Assembly: GCA_029834535.1 (NCBI GenBank)
Contig: JAQMWT010000233.1
Coordinates: 1 to 54,957, forward strand
Direction: 5' to 3'
DNA: 54,957 nucleotides
DNA from: Chrysophaeum taylorii
Taxonomy: Eukaryota; Sar; Pelagophyceae; Pelagomonadales; Pelagomonadaceae
A program made the position numbers and the translations under genes. Below, piece by piece: positions 1 to 11,569 of the stretch. Below the pieces are notes generated by a model, which worked only from the letters and a program-made list of their open reading frames with translations, had not been told where the DNA came from and ran no database searches. Positions within the stretch are counted from its first letter, which is position 1; every line of letters starts with the position of its first letter.

Positions 1-2245
1 TTCGTTCAGTTACGTATTGCTCACAACAAGCAAAAAAGCGCAGGCGGGAACTTCGCTCACTACAGTTCAGACGCGTGCCTTTAGTGAACAACGCGAAATG
101 GTAACTATGACCACCCTCATGGAACGAATGAACGTCCCATATTTAAAACCATCTGGAGTCAATGCATTCGCAGCTGCCGCATACGCAAGCATCACCTCGT
201 ATGACGCAAGGTTACCACATTGTTCCACACAACAACAGTCTCTAGCCCACGAACACCTACAGTAACTCTACTTTGCTCTGGGATGTCCACTCCTGCATTC
301 TTGGCTTGCGCTTCTAATGACGCAAATCAACATCAACGTTAAAGTTCTTGTTGAGAGCGACGACAATATCACGCACATGAGACGTAATTCCATCGAAGTT
401 TTCCATCCCTCACGAAGTTTCTGACATATCACATCGAGCATCGGACGTTGAACGTGCACGATATTACACCGATATAGTGGAATTGACATCACCATGCACA
501 AATCGCAACATAATCAATGGAGATCCATTTCCACCTTCGAGCGTGATATGGACGATTGGCGTTCAAGTGCTCTAAGTGTACCAGGCTTCCGCGCCGCTTT
601 GGCTCCATGGAAATGACACCACCACACTCCGCATCGTATGAAGATCATATGCGAGTTGCGTCTCATCTTCGCAACGATGCACCATACGGTGGCATGTGTG
701 ACCGATTTCCATGCTACTGATGTGGAGATTATCAAGCCAGAAAAGATGGATCTCGTCGCACGCAAATATAACACCGGCCCTCTTGATCTGCTTTCATGGC
801 TGATAAGTCGCTTCCTTTCTGGATGGCAAGACCACGCTAATTCCATCATCGCAAGTTAATAGTCGACGAACATGGACGCAGGTTTTCCTGACCACCACGC
901 GCGCCCACACCTAAAACCTACAATGACTTTCAGTCGTACAGGATCCGTGCGCTTAACTGTGACTGAGCTTGAAACCTTAACTATGCTGTTCCTTCGTCTG
1001 CACTCTAATAAAACAGTCGAACATCAGTCAAGATGAAATGAGGGCATTTCTAACTTTCGCCTGGGATTCTTGACTATTTCAGAAAACCACTTGCTTGCAT
1101 GGATCCCCTGAACTCAAAGTAGTGCTCCTCTATAATATTATGGGACGCTTATTCCCTAAATCCATGCATGCGTGTGTCCTTTCGTATTATCGAGATCTAA
1201 CCAACCATCTCACAGGTTATTTTTAAATAAATCCTCTACTTCGCCATCGTTTACATCACCGGAAGACAGCGCAGGCGGAGACATAACAGTTTCTACTCAT
1301 CTTCTAAATACCAGGCACATATAAATGTTGGCGAAACAGCCCTTCTAACATGGTGCCGGAATCGATCAGACGGCTTCTCTCAGACACGGCACTGGTTTTC
1401 TTTGGCTGCCAAGCATACCATCATAATGGCGAAAATCAAGACACGCGTCGTTTAGTACAAGCGCGGTCCGCACATAACTTCTCCTGTATTTCCGATTCTT
1501 TGTCTTCTACCCTCAGGAAAATCGTCTCAATTTATCAGATAAAACGTTTCTTCAAGTGACATCATCCCAAAGCAATAATCGGGCTTTATTACATCAAGCG
1601 ATAGGAAGATGGTGCCAAAGTTCATTCATATACACGCCTTGCTCACGCCATTCGGTTTGCTAATATGGCTTAGTGTACGATCCACTCGATCGCATCCGAC
1701 ACTACTCAACTCGCGATTGGCATGCGCCAATAATTCGCAGCGTACCAAATCAATTTCGACTGTCTTTGTCCCCGGACCTGTGGTGCGTTTAATCGCAGCT
1801 ATTCGCTGGAACGCATCATATAATTTATATCATGCGTGTCCGCTCGTCTATGACTTGCGTAAATGCTATATCATCGTTTGACCTGATCATGCTGCTCTAA
1901 CCAAAAACTATGCAGGTCAACTTCATCGACCCATTTTTAACAGATACATCGGCATTATTACACAGAGTTCCATTACAATGTTCCACATCTCAAATAAAAA
2001 ACATGTTGTGATAATCGCTTCGAACAGACTTTTCATATCGATTCGTGATTGTCATGTTTCCTCTCTAGCACCTCATCCGCAGATGCATATTAACCTACAC
2101 GAAAAACATTCATATAACGCCTGACAGCTCCATAAGCACCTTAGATAAGAAAATCGTGACAGAGGCACCCGCATTCGAGATGCGCAACAACGAGCCACCA
2201 ATTTTCACAACATCCACCATTATAGTGATGCTCAAGCGCGAAAGC
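1..2245. other. No recognisable gene
   Basis: AT-richer DNA than the rest of the window. Only short open frames are present and none shows a domain or motif I recognise. I found no LTR, terminal inverted repeat, tandem array or RNA gene. It may be old, decayed transposon sequence upstream of the copia remnant. Confidence 0.5.
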
Positions 2246-2345
2246 GGATGGTGCTCATCGCCGACCGACAACGGCGCTCCTCGTCTGAGCCCATGATTCG
2301 GACTGGCTGTCGGTCCAGCCTGGCTCTCATGCTCAGGAGGGTCTG
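2246..2345 (+). repeat. Diverged 3' fragment of the SINE-like family
   Basis: About 100 bp resemble the 3' third of the full SINE-like copy at 22764-23133 (its 23017-23115 part), including CCGACCGAC, GCGCTCCTCGTCT, GGACTGGCT and GGCTCTCATGCTC. The TTAG tail is not preserved. It is 5' truncated and more diverged than the other copies, fitting the older look of this end of the window. Confidence 0.6.
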
Positions 2346-4096
2346 ATTGGTGAGTTGGCTTATAGCTGTTTAGGTTATTACTTGATCCTGGACACCACCA
2401 TGGACGTACCCTACCGTAAGTTCGTGTGGATTGTACGATTGCAAAAAACGGCACTCATCCACACCACCGCAAGCAACCATCATTCGAAAAAATGTTCAAC
2501 CTGGTGAAGCACGGGCATGTGACGGTGGTTACGTATCTGTGCTCTCGGAATGGGGATCTTTTCGACATATCATTGTTTTCAAGTTGTCATTTCTAAATTT
2601 CTGTTAGTGGACTTTTGTCGTAGCACTAACTCCAGCGAATTTTGTAACGCCCTTGAGTTTGTCCGCAACTCTACTTACGCGTTCATGTACAACAAAACAA
2701 ATCTATGTGATTCCTTAAACCCTATTATCTCAGCATGTTACAACCCCCTTTCGTGTGGAACATGGTATTAACTGTGTCGTGTCCCCCTTAGCATGCGTAA
2801 TCATGAAGTCGAAGCCGCTGTTGGTCACATAGCCACTGCCGCGTCTACACGACGCCGGCATATGCTTAATGTATGTCTGCGAGGGTCACCCTAACAGATC
2901 CGGCACCACACTACCCGTGGGCTGTTATACATGCCATCCAATCGTATAATCTCCTCCCTAACGTTTCCTCGAACGTTTACAATAAAGTCCAAGCCCCCAA
3001 CAAGTTTTGTTAGACCAATGTAATGCGTTCCCCAACAGGACTACTCAAACCTTTTGGTTCTGTTTGTTATCTGCATTTGGTACCTAACGAATTTCATAAA
3101 TATGAACCCCGATGTCGTCCTACATCTACTTATGTGGTGCTAACGTTATAAACAAATAACACCCCGTTAATCGACGATGTTGTCTTAATCCCGAAAACGG
3201 TCAAGTCCGTGTTCCTCTAAACTGACTTTCCTCATCTTATTTCTAAATCTTCTCCTGATTATGAACAGCATCCACCTCCCGCACCTTCACCCGACATTCC
3301 CTTCTCTGTTCACAGCACCCCCAATGATGCGGCGCAGAGGGTCTATGCTACCGACACTGACCATGAGAGGGGGACTTCTCATTTCCATGCTCCCTCTCCC
3401 GCTCCCGCATGTGCTTCCAGCTGTCTGCACCCGCCGCTTCCGCCACCACACCTACATCTGACGTGTTCAAACGGCCACTTTTACCATCTTATCGGTCTCT
3501 CTATTCCCGCATGTCCTCACCGTGGTCCTCATCACCCTCAGCCTGTCGCAAAACCAATCTCGCCGATGACGCTGCATCGCCTGCCTACTGTTGCTGCTTA
3601 TAAACACGCCGGTGGTACGCGCTGACTTCAAGTATGACCTTCCAAGCAGCATAACTTCTGCGACCCCACCCTCCACTCCTTCATCTTGCTCATGGCATCC
3701 ACTGGACGGCTACGCCAGAGGGGGAATTCACACCATCCCTTCATCACCATGTGCACCAGCGATCTCACAGTCCTCTTCAGTCATGTGTAGGAGCCATACC
3801 ACCCATCGCCTGATCCTCATGTTCACTTCTGCGACGACACCAACCTTGCGACTTTCACCTCCCTCAAGCTCTGTTCACGAATTCTGAAACATGCATGCCT
3901 TTCAAGTTCCTCCTGCTCAATATGGCTGTTGTTCACGCCCCACCCATTTTGGATCATAATGACGCTTATGGTGCCTCCGAGCCTCATCTCCGCCATCGAA
4001 CGTCGAAGATCCCGATCACGCTCATCTGCACGATAATGTCGCTTCTTGCGCAATCACTCATCTGACGACGACTCATGACCCAGCACGGTTGGTTCG
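2346..4096. other. Decayed sequence upstream of copia remnant
   Basis: No convincing gene. From about 3240 the plus-strand frames become rich in Pro, Ser and His, as in the linker between integrase and reverse transcriptase of copia polyproteins, but stops and frame changes prevent a domain call. I could not find integrase zinc-finger or catalytic motifs. Confidence 0.35.
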
Positions 4097-5961
4097 GACG
4101 AATACAAGATTCAAGCCAACGATATCAAAATTGATGAATATGAGTTGAACTGCCTCAAAGGTCCCTCAGACGCTGATCGCAAAGCTTATGTTGCTGCCAT
4201 CTCCAAGGAGAATTTTGATATTGTTAAGTTTGGCTGCTTTAAACTAGCGCTGCCAATGGTCAACTCAAAGCCTATTGACACCCGCCTCGTCCTACGTATA
4301 AAACCCAACGCTGCTGGTCAGTACATTAAACATAAAGCACGCCTGGTCCTACGAGGATGCTTAGCCTCTGGGCACCGATTTTTTCAACATTCAGTCCTAT
4401 GGCACAGCTTACTGGCATCCGTTGAGTTCTGGCGCTAGCAGCTCATCTGCGACTTCCGTCTACCATGTCGACGTCCTAACGCTTTTGTTCAAGCTCCCAT
4501 CGATTCTCATGTCATGTCAAACTGCCACAAGGCATTTACCTTCTCGATCCCGAAGATACTAAATACCAAGGCCGTCGTCTCCAAAGCTAACTTCTCTCTA
4601 TGGATGCGTCAGAGCCCTGCCCTTTGGAATCAAACCATAAACGGCTTCTTTGATTCATTAGGCAACACACGATTTCGAACAGACACATGCATTTACGCTA
4701 AAGTCCAAGCTGACGCTACATTTCTAATTTGCACCTCTCAGTAGACGACGTCGTCATTACTTGCACTTCGGAAACTCTACGTCGTGAGTTCCAGCAAGCC
4801 CTGAAAAGAATACTCAGTCGACTTCGAGGAAGTCCATACTCTCCTAGGCATGCGCATAACGCGTACAACTGATGGTTCTATATCACTGGACTGTCAGGCT
4901 AAACTTGATGCATTGTTCGAAGAGTACCCCATTTTAATGCAGTTACGTCCCACTTCCACACCGATGTCACCATCAGCCACGTATAAAACTGGAGAGCCAT
5001 CTTCTGATATGGACAAGTTCATCCTTCACGCATTCTCTACTCTACTCTACTCTACTCTACTCTGCTCTACTCTACTCTACTCTACTCTACTCTACTCGGC
5101 AAGCTCACGTTTGTCCAATTGGCCTGTCGCCCCGATTTATCACAAAGTCTTAGTCGTTGTTCTCGAGGAATGCATAATCCAGCATTTCTACATGTTCAAG
5201 TACTAACAGGAACGCGCCGCTACTTGCGCAAGCACGAAAATCGTAATCTTCGCCTCTGGTACTACTCTGGTTCTTCCGCTCTAATGGACCATCTTCGACT
5301 TCTTATCGGTAATCGTACTGACATGACCACCATGTTGGATTACACTAAAGAACAAGTCAATTCAGGTAATTTTGATCCACTGGTCGCGTTCGTAGATGCC
5401 GATAATGCACCCTCTTATGAACAAGACCGCAAATCTACAACCGGTTACGCTATCTTTTTGTTTGGTTCTCTCATTACTTGGAAGTCTAAGTTGCAGCCTA
5501 TTACAGCTACTTCTACGCATGCGAGTGAACTTATCGCCCTTAATATGTGTGCCGATGATGTGGTCTGGTTACGCAAATTGTTAACGGAAATGGCATTCGC
5601 TATAAATCCTCACTTCTATCTCCGCCAACCTTCAGGAAAAGACTTGCTACTAGATTATGATGCTCACGACAATCCCCTCCCATCGGACATGTCGTTCATA
5701 CGTAACAGTCCTATACTTGGAGACTCTGCCTCTGCTATTCATCTATCCAACAATCCCGACAGTGCGACTAAGGCCAAAGCTATCAGCACACGCTGGTTCC
5801 GTATTCGCGACTACGTACAGTTAAAACGTATACGTCTACATCATGTTTCCGGTACCCATAATATCGCCGATGAATTTACTAAACCCTTTGGAGCTCCGCT
5901 CTTCAGCAGATTTCGCACGTTACTCGGCTTACAACAACCCATAGCTCAACAAGATGGTTAA
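4097..5961 (+). pseudogene. Copia-like retrotransposon remnant: reverse transcriptase and RNase H
   Basis: Plus-strand fragments in several frames follow the order of a Ty1/copia RT-RNase H region. There is an LKGPSDAD/AISKEN entry segment (about 4150-4215), a KARLVLRG segment (4330-4365), the SPALWNQTI segment (about 4610-4640), an LGMRIT segment near 4840 and a LACRPDL segment near 5119. A 280-residue open frame (5119-5961) then carries RNase H: FVDAD, DRKSTTGYAIFLFG, a WKSK/TSTHASE segment, GDSASAIHLSNN and ADEFTKPFG. The RT core is broken by stops and indels and contains a TCTAC microsatellite; RNase H is intact. RNase H has an unusual extra stretch before GDSAS. It is an old, non-autonomous copy, unlike the young minus-strand copia at 18-24 kb. 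Confidence 0.85.
5033..5097. repeat. (TCTAC)n pentanucleotide microsatellite
   Basis: About 13 near-perfect TCTAC units with one TCTGC variant. The tract lies in the copia RT frame at the place where a typical protein reads Y-x-x-LLGKL before the RPDL motif, so it looks like expansion of a short coding stretch. Confidence 0.9.
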
Positions 5962-6077
5962 TCCTTACCCTTAATTATGTCCGAAATGATTTTAAACTAG
6001 CCCTCCTATGTAAAGGAATACTGGCTCGCTAAAATGTGAAATGCAATGAAAGATGCGATGTGGAGATCCCTTTTAAG

Positions 6078-8091
6078 ATGAATCCCACTAAAAACTAAGA
6101 TGCTGCGAGCCGGCGCCATTCTGTCCTGAACCGTGGCCGTGGTGTTGCACTGTCACTATCCCCACCTTTTAATGCTCTAACTCCAAGCGTTGCACCGACT
6201 AGCTCCCCTAATCGGAAGCATCAAGCCTATTTGTCGGTGGCTCAAGGACATCAATCTACGCCCGTTACGCCTAAGGCACCCAAGGCAACTGTCCAACAAC
6301 CGTCTAAATCGCAACCATCAAAGTCTGAGTATTTCCTGTTTACACATTGCAAATTTGACGCACTTGCGATGATGTCAGGGAACACATCTGCCCTTGGTGC
6401 ATCCCCGCCAAACTTCCTCATCCCTCAACATAAGAATCCTCAGTGTTGGCTTAAGTCTGTGCAGCAGCTGCTTACCGAAGCATAACAGACAGACTTGGTG
6501 GACGATATCCAATATCTTAGTTCACTGCTGTGCGTTAAAGCAAAGCGCATTCGGAATGCCCCCGCTATATCTCCTAAGGAAGGCATTCGCTTTCACCGCT
6601 TTCCACCCATTAAAGGGGTTGTGAAAGTGCATGTGGCGCGTACAAAGTGCTACAACAAAACTGAGATGCCGGGCACACCCCTCGTGCTCATCATCTGCAC
6701 TGAAGATGAGCTTAAAACCGACAGGATTCGCCAAATTATTGAGGATCATCTCGCTTTTGAGCAACATGCATCGCACTGCTTCGATGTACCGCGCCCGTTC
6801 TCTTTGTTGATTTGTGTGATGTGCAACTTGTCGAATCATGGGATAGCGTTAATTCGCAATAATCAGCAGCCCTTCCAGCTTTCGTGTTATAATGATCCAG
6901 CTGCCCACATACGCGCTATAATCCTACTCCTTGGCAAGTCCATTGCTATTAACAAGCTGCTCACAGAGGCAATCATGCAGACTGCAACATCCCATAACGT
7001 TGATGCTTCTAAAATTCTCGTCAATCCTGACGCTAACACCATGCTCTTACTGCAGCTGCCCTTCATTTCGAGTGTAAATCTTGAGATTCTTGTGGCAGCT
7101 TGGTCTTTGTTACAATCTGTGGAAGATAAAACCTGCGTAGTTACCAATCCTGCGGAGTTACTTAACCTGCTCATCGAACGCTTTGTTAACGATGTGTCTC
7201 ATCAACTTGACGCAACTTCTTCCGAGACGGTACCGCCATTGCTACACTACTTTCACCAACTTCCACCTAATCAACAACTAGCATTTAAAAACGTGTTAAT
7301 CCATGTTGGCTACCCATCCCACATCATTGACACTTTCTCTAATAATACCCCTCCTGAAGATGTGTCACCAGCGCCGATCGATAATCCACCCGCCGAGCCC
7401 ACGCCAGATAAAGCTAACGACAATATGGCTGCATCCTTACACCAATTAAAAGAAGAGACGCAGTCCTTCTCCCTACGTCGCACTAACACCGAACAGCAAT
7501 TGATGGCACGAGAACATCAACTATCGCTTGCTCTAACGTCTCTCACACAGATGCAAGAAAACTACGAAGCCCTTAATACTCAAGTGACCGAGAACATTAA
7601 ACATGTCTCTTTATTAGATAGATAACATTTTGTCAAGTCTTCAAATGCATCAGAACACCATAATACCGACCTCTGCTGTATTTGTCCATATCATTTCTCG
7701 GTCGCTTATCTCGTCTATTGGACAGCTCCCTCCAGATACGTATAATGAGGCACAGCGAGTTCAAATCGACGCAACAGCTCATCATCTCCACACAGCTATG
7801 TCTGATGCACATGATCGTGTTATTCCTGCATTGGATCTACACGCTCTTACACCAGATGCTGCTATGTCTTTCCTTTCGTCTGTCATGTCACCCTTGGTCA
7901 CCTTGAGTGATGCAATGACTACGCACAATACCAACACTGCTAACGACCTATCCTCCGATGATCATAATTCGTCTTCTCCAGAGTTAAAGGAACTGGACGA
8001 TAATAGCGAGGATGAATTGGAAAACACATCTGATGTTGTGGATACCGATACAGCTTCTTTGCGCAACATCACAACACGCTCGACATCATAA
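6078..8091 (+). pseudogene. Unrecognised ORF downstream of copia RNase H
   Basis: An open frame runs from ATG 6078 with in-frame stops at 6096-6098 and 6483-6485, then through a 376-codon stretch to 7625. A single frame change leads into a further 153 codons ending at 8091. The product is about 640 residues: a Pro/Ser/Gln-rich start, a mixed globular-looking middle (6500-7300), a Gln/Glu-rich segment likely to form a coiled coil (7430-7620), and an acidic Ser/Asp-rich tail (7960-8060). I see no zinc knuckle, protease motif, signal peptide or membrane segment. It starts about 120 bp after RNase H on the same strand and at similar composition, so it may be an extra 3' ORF of the copia element. 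Alternatively it is a broken host gene. I do not recognise the family. Confidence 0.55.
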
Positions 8092-8239
8092 TTAATTTAT
8101 CCTGTTCTGTTGTTGTTTGTTCCATTGTCCAATGTTTTCATGTATATTGCACAAGTTCCGCCTCAAGAACGTCTGAAATGCATAAACCGTTTCCACACGT
8201 TGAGGGGGTCCAGAGAGCTACACTATTATGTGTGCGACA

Positions 8240-8610
8240 CTGGAACATTTCACACCTATCTCTACACGAGGGTTTTCTCTCCGTTATACGGCTTTCCCTC
8301 GTTCCTCCTGTCCTTCCTTCCTTACCCTTCCGCAATTATATTTTCATGACTATGAAGAGCCCAGTCTGAAGCTCTTTTCCAACATGGAGTAGGCCTCCAG
8401 GTGCGTACCGTCAGGTACGGGGTTTTCTGTTTAATTAACAGAGGCTTCGTTCCTCGTTGTCAGTGTAAACGCTTCTATGGGACCTAATGTCCTTAAGGAG
8501 TTAGGGCTTAAATCCCTACCTTGTGTAGTAGCATGTGGCAAGCGGAATGTTCTGTACACGCCTAAGACTGCACGCAGTCTCTACCATGTACCCGGAGAGG
8601 GTCAAATCTC
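8240..8610 (+). repeat. LTR-like dispersed repeat, copy 1
   Basis: Colinear, diverged similarity to 25340-25740. Shared blocks are TTTTCTCTCCGTT, TACGGCTTTCCCTCG and CCTTCCTTCC near the start, and GTAGCATGTGG, GCGGAATG and CCTAAGAC-GCACGC-GTC near the end, about 250 bp apart in both copies. It follows the copia remnant and its downstream ORF, so a 3' LTR of that element is likely. I could not define TG/CA ends or find the 5' partner. Confidence 0.5.
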
Positions 8611-9606
8611 TCCAGCACGTTGATCACAACAACGCTATCTGTCGCTGTAAAAACGGCACTCACGGAATTCCGATCCGCTGGCAATCCAAAATGCCCGTGG
8701 GTAGCGATCCCACTCGCTAACAGCTTCCGCCGTTCAGCTATACCAAAATCAATTCCCGGGTGAATGCGCTGCGATTTCCAACTCGCACGCGTGTTCGTTG
8801 TCTCTCGGAACGCACGAACAAAACAAAGTCCGCATATATTCTCAACGCAACCGGTCCACTGCAACTCCGCGTGCTTGATCAGGGCACACGTGCAAATCCG
8901 GACCACGCAATACAATACGTACGGCGGCACTCGTTCGTCGGCGACCGATATAGCCGCACGATCTCGTGTACTCCACCACGTATGGCGGCGCAGAAAAACC
9001 ACTCCCGACCCCCAGGTGACAAGGGGGGTACTCACCGACTCGTCCTAGACCTCACTGAACGAGGAAAACACGGACTCGGGGTCGGATATGCTCGCCACAC
9101 ACCTTGCTCACGCTCACCAAGCCTCTCAACAAGATGGAGAGATGGTATATGATAGCAAGAATGCTACAAGAAGGCTGCAAGAATGCTTCTCACAAGGGAG
9201 AGGTATGATGTCACTAGGAAAGTAGGAAAAGGCGTCCCGTTGAACGGGTATCAAGCCTCGAGAAGGGAGGGTAAGCCTTAGCGGTCAGGAGTTGCCGCCA
9301 CAGCGGCGACGAAGGCGAAATCACGGTCGCAGACGCGCCAAGCTCGAAGATTTGTCGCGCGCGTCGAGGCCGCGTGGACGAAGCTTCTCGAGTCACTCAC
9401 TGACACTCATCCCCCTTCTAATATTGTGGAATATCCTTTGGTTGAAAAACTAGCCCTCTCGAAGCGAGGGTGTTTGCCAAAGCTCTTCGTGCGATTAATG
9501 TGTATGCGAAACCGTCGTCGCCAGCTCAGCATACCAGTATATTGCACACTAAACGGATCGCGAAAACGGGAAGTTCAATGTGCGTCCCGTCTGCCTGTCT
9601 GTCCTG
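8611..9606. other. No recognisable gene
   Basis: Several overlapping short open frames on both strands but none with a recognisable motif. GC content rises here towards the GC-rich transposon region to the right. No terminal repeats or RNA gene seen. Confidence 0.5.
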
Positions 9607-9755
9607 TCAGTCTCCCGTATTTTCTTTTTACTTGCTAGAAAGAGAAATAACCTATAGGACGCAAGACTGCTTCGGGTGTTTTCCCGTATTTTCTTGTTGC
9701 TTGCTGGAAAAGAGAAATGTCCTACAGGACGCAAGACTGCTTCGGACGTTTCCGG
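9607..9755. repeat. 74-bp tandem duplication
   Basis: Two adjacent, slightly diverged copies (9607-9680 and 9681-9755). Each begins TCCCGTATTTTCTT and contains AGAGAAAT and AGGACGCAAGACTGCTTCGG. It sits just upstream of the charged-protein ORF. Confidence 0.8.
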
Positions 9756-9801
9756 TTTTTCTCGCGACAGAATCTACGAAACATCGATCATCTTGTTGAT
9801 C

Positions 9802-10548
9802 ATGGTACGGGGAACGCCGGATTTCGTCCATTCCGTGGAGAGATCCCCGCCGCCGGATTTACGCAGGAAAACGAAAGAGGCGCAACAGCCTTTGAAAAGG
9901 AACTGGTACTCGAGTGTCCTCGCCCAGGAGTGGAATGGCGAAGAGAAAGTGTACAAGCGCGCTGTTCATGCGCGGAAGCGCTTGTGGCGTGTTCGAGACG
10001 ATAGCTTTCTCGAGCGCGAACGTGCGGTCCGTCGCGACAAGATGGGGCGCTTGCGGGCCGCTCGTCGTGAAGCTGTTGCCGCCGGCGACGAGGATGCGGC
10101 GATGCTGCTTGAGCATCAACGCGAGGCCGAGCGTATTGCAATTGCGCAGCGGAGTGACCATCGTCTAGAAGAAGCGCACGCCGGCGACGAGGACGCGATG
10201 CGCGCGCTCGAGGACGAACGCGAGGCTGATCGTCTGCGCCACGTCGCAAGGCGCGAGAGTCGCAGGGAAGCTAAACGAGCTGGAGACGAGGCTGCGATGT
10301 TGCAATGTGAGCGGGAACGCGAGGCCAACCGTCGAAGTCACGAGCGAGCGCGCGATGCTACAAAGAAACAAGCTGATGCTGGTGTAAGGATGCTCACGGA
10401 CACTTTACCCGCATCCGAGGCAAGACCGCATCCGCTGGTCATCCGCGTCCGCGTGTTATCCGCATCCGCTCCTAGCGGGGCGTGTCCGCATCCGCGGCGT
10501 GTCCGCATCCGAGACGTGTCTGCATCCGCGTATTATCCGCATCCGTGA
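9802..10548 (+). CDS. Charged helical repeat protein, truncated into minisatellite
   Basis: Open frame of about 249 residues from ATG 9802 (the frame is open from 9676). After a basic N-terminal part come three tandem repeats of about 31-35 residues with the pattern RREAxxAGDExAML-x2-EREREA-x-R, at roughly 10050-10370. They are extremely rich in Arg, Glu and Ala and should be helical or coiled-coil. From about 10390 the frame runs into minisatellite sequence and ends at 10548. A related segment (GEREAQRARVRRLRRER) follows the second minisatellite at 14670 on the same strand, so the two may be halves of one gene split by the hAT-like element. No known function; such Arg/Glu repeat proteins are low-complexity and should not be over-read. 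Confidence 0.5.
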   Translation: MVRGTPDFVHSVERSPPPDLRRKTKEAQQPLKRNWYSSVLAQEWNGEEKVYKRAVHARKRLWRVRDDSFLERERAVRRDKMGRLRAARREAVAAGDEDAAMLLEHQREAERIAIAQRSDHRLEEAHAGDEDAMRALEDEREADRLRHVARRESRREAKRAGDEAAMLQCEREREANRRSHERARDATKKQADAGVRMLTDTLPASEARPHPLVIRVRVLSASAPSGACPHPRRVRIRDVSASAYYPHP

Positions 10549-10560
10549 CCGTGCCCGCAT
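10428..10560. repeat. Degenerate 17-bp minisatellite patch
   Basis: Imperfect repeats of GTCCGCATCCGC with variable spacers, the same core as the regular array at 14335-14560. Here the units are diverged and irregular. Confidence 0.8.
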
Positions 10561-11103
10561 CTGGGGCTGTCCGCTTCTACTATGAAGCTGCGTCCCCAGC
10601 CCAAGGCACACCTGCGCCTGCGGCTGCTCCGAGTCTGCACGGTGTCCGCACTTGTAGCGAAAAGAGGCAACTTCGAATTCATGCCGCCATTCCCATCAAA
10701 CACGTTCAATTACGTAACTGTGCCCTCGCCCGTTTGATCGGAAGTCTGTTTACGTGGATGGTCCGCGATTTTGAAGCCCGCCGGGGGGGGCGGCGAGCCG
10801 GGGAGCCAGGAGAGGCGCGAGCGGTGTTTTGCTCACGGCTCAAGGCTGCGACATGGACAGGATCCGGCGGTGCGAACACGAAGGAGGCGGCGGCAAGGGC
10901 AAAGCGCAAGCTCAAGGCAGGGAGAGAGCTGCTGACGAGAATATTGCCTTGAAGCCAGGGGCAGGGCGTTGGTGTTCGCGCTATGAGCATAGGCGCGGAG
11001 CCGCAGGAAGCGGAGACACGAAAGAGGGGTGAAAAGAAAAGGAAGGGCGTCATCAAGGGAAGAGCGAAAAAACGCCATGAGGAGGTGCGAGGACTATAGG
11101 TGA
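10561..11103. other. No recognisable gene
   Basis: Contains open frames on both strands typical of GC-rich DNA and an 8-G run near 10783, but no motif I recognise. It lies between the minisatellite and the C-terminal end of the hAT-like transposase, so it may hold that transposon's 3' flank. I did not find a clear terminal inverted repeat. Confidence 0.4.
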
Positions 11104-11542
11104 TCACGTGTTTTCGGCGCCGGACTCTTCATCATCGACCTCGGTGTCGTACTCGGGATTGTCGTGCTCACCAGTGGTGTTTCGCGTTTCTTTGAACAAC
11201 GCCCAAAGGCGGTCGTAGTCGATGCCGCCGTAGAGTTTCTTCCAGATGGGGAAGTTTTGTTTGATGATTACAAAGGCCTCGAGCAGCCTGGGCCTGAGAC
11301 GAGAGCGAAGCGGCATCTTGGTCAGCTTCGTGAGCCTGAAGACTCGCTCCTCGTGAGCCTGAAGACCCGCTCCTCGTGAGCTTCAGTGATGTGATCTGTG
11401 CGCATCCCTTACTCTCAAACAGCAAGGTTGCCGTCGGGTATTCGTCGCGGATCATCGAGTTCGCATACATCTTTGTCATATCGAGCCGCTTGCCGCGAAC
11501 TCCATCTTCGACAACGAATTGCTGGTATGTATCATGAGTCAT
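11104..11542 (-). pseudogene. hAT-like transposase, C-terminal dimerisation-like segment
   Basis: Minus-strand fragments in two frames. The upstream one (11542 downward) reads YPTATLLFESKG. The downstream one (11316 downward) reads RSRLRPRLLEAFVIIKQN and a Trp-containing stretch, ending in an acidic tail at 11104. This resembles the hAT C-terminal dimerisation region (LxP-x2-xEAxxxIK-x-N pattern). A short tandem duplication (two CCTCGTGAGCCTGAAGA units, 11329-11375) lies at the frame break. It continues the gene from 11570-13102 across a stop. Confidence 0.5.
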
Positions 11543-11569
11543 CGCCCGGAACTTAGCCAGCTGTGAGCG

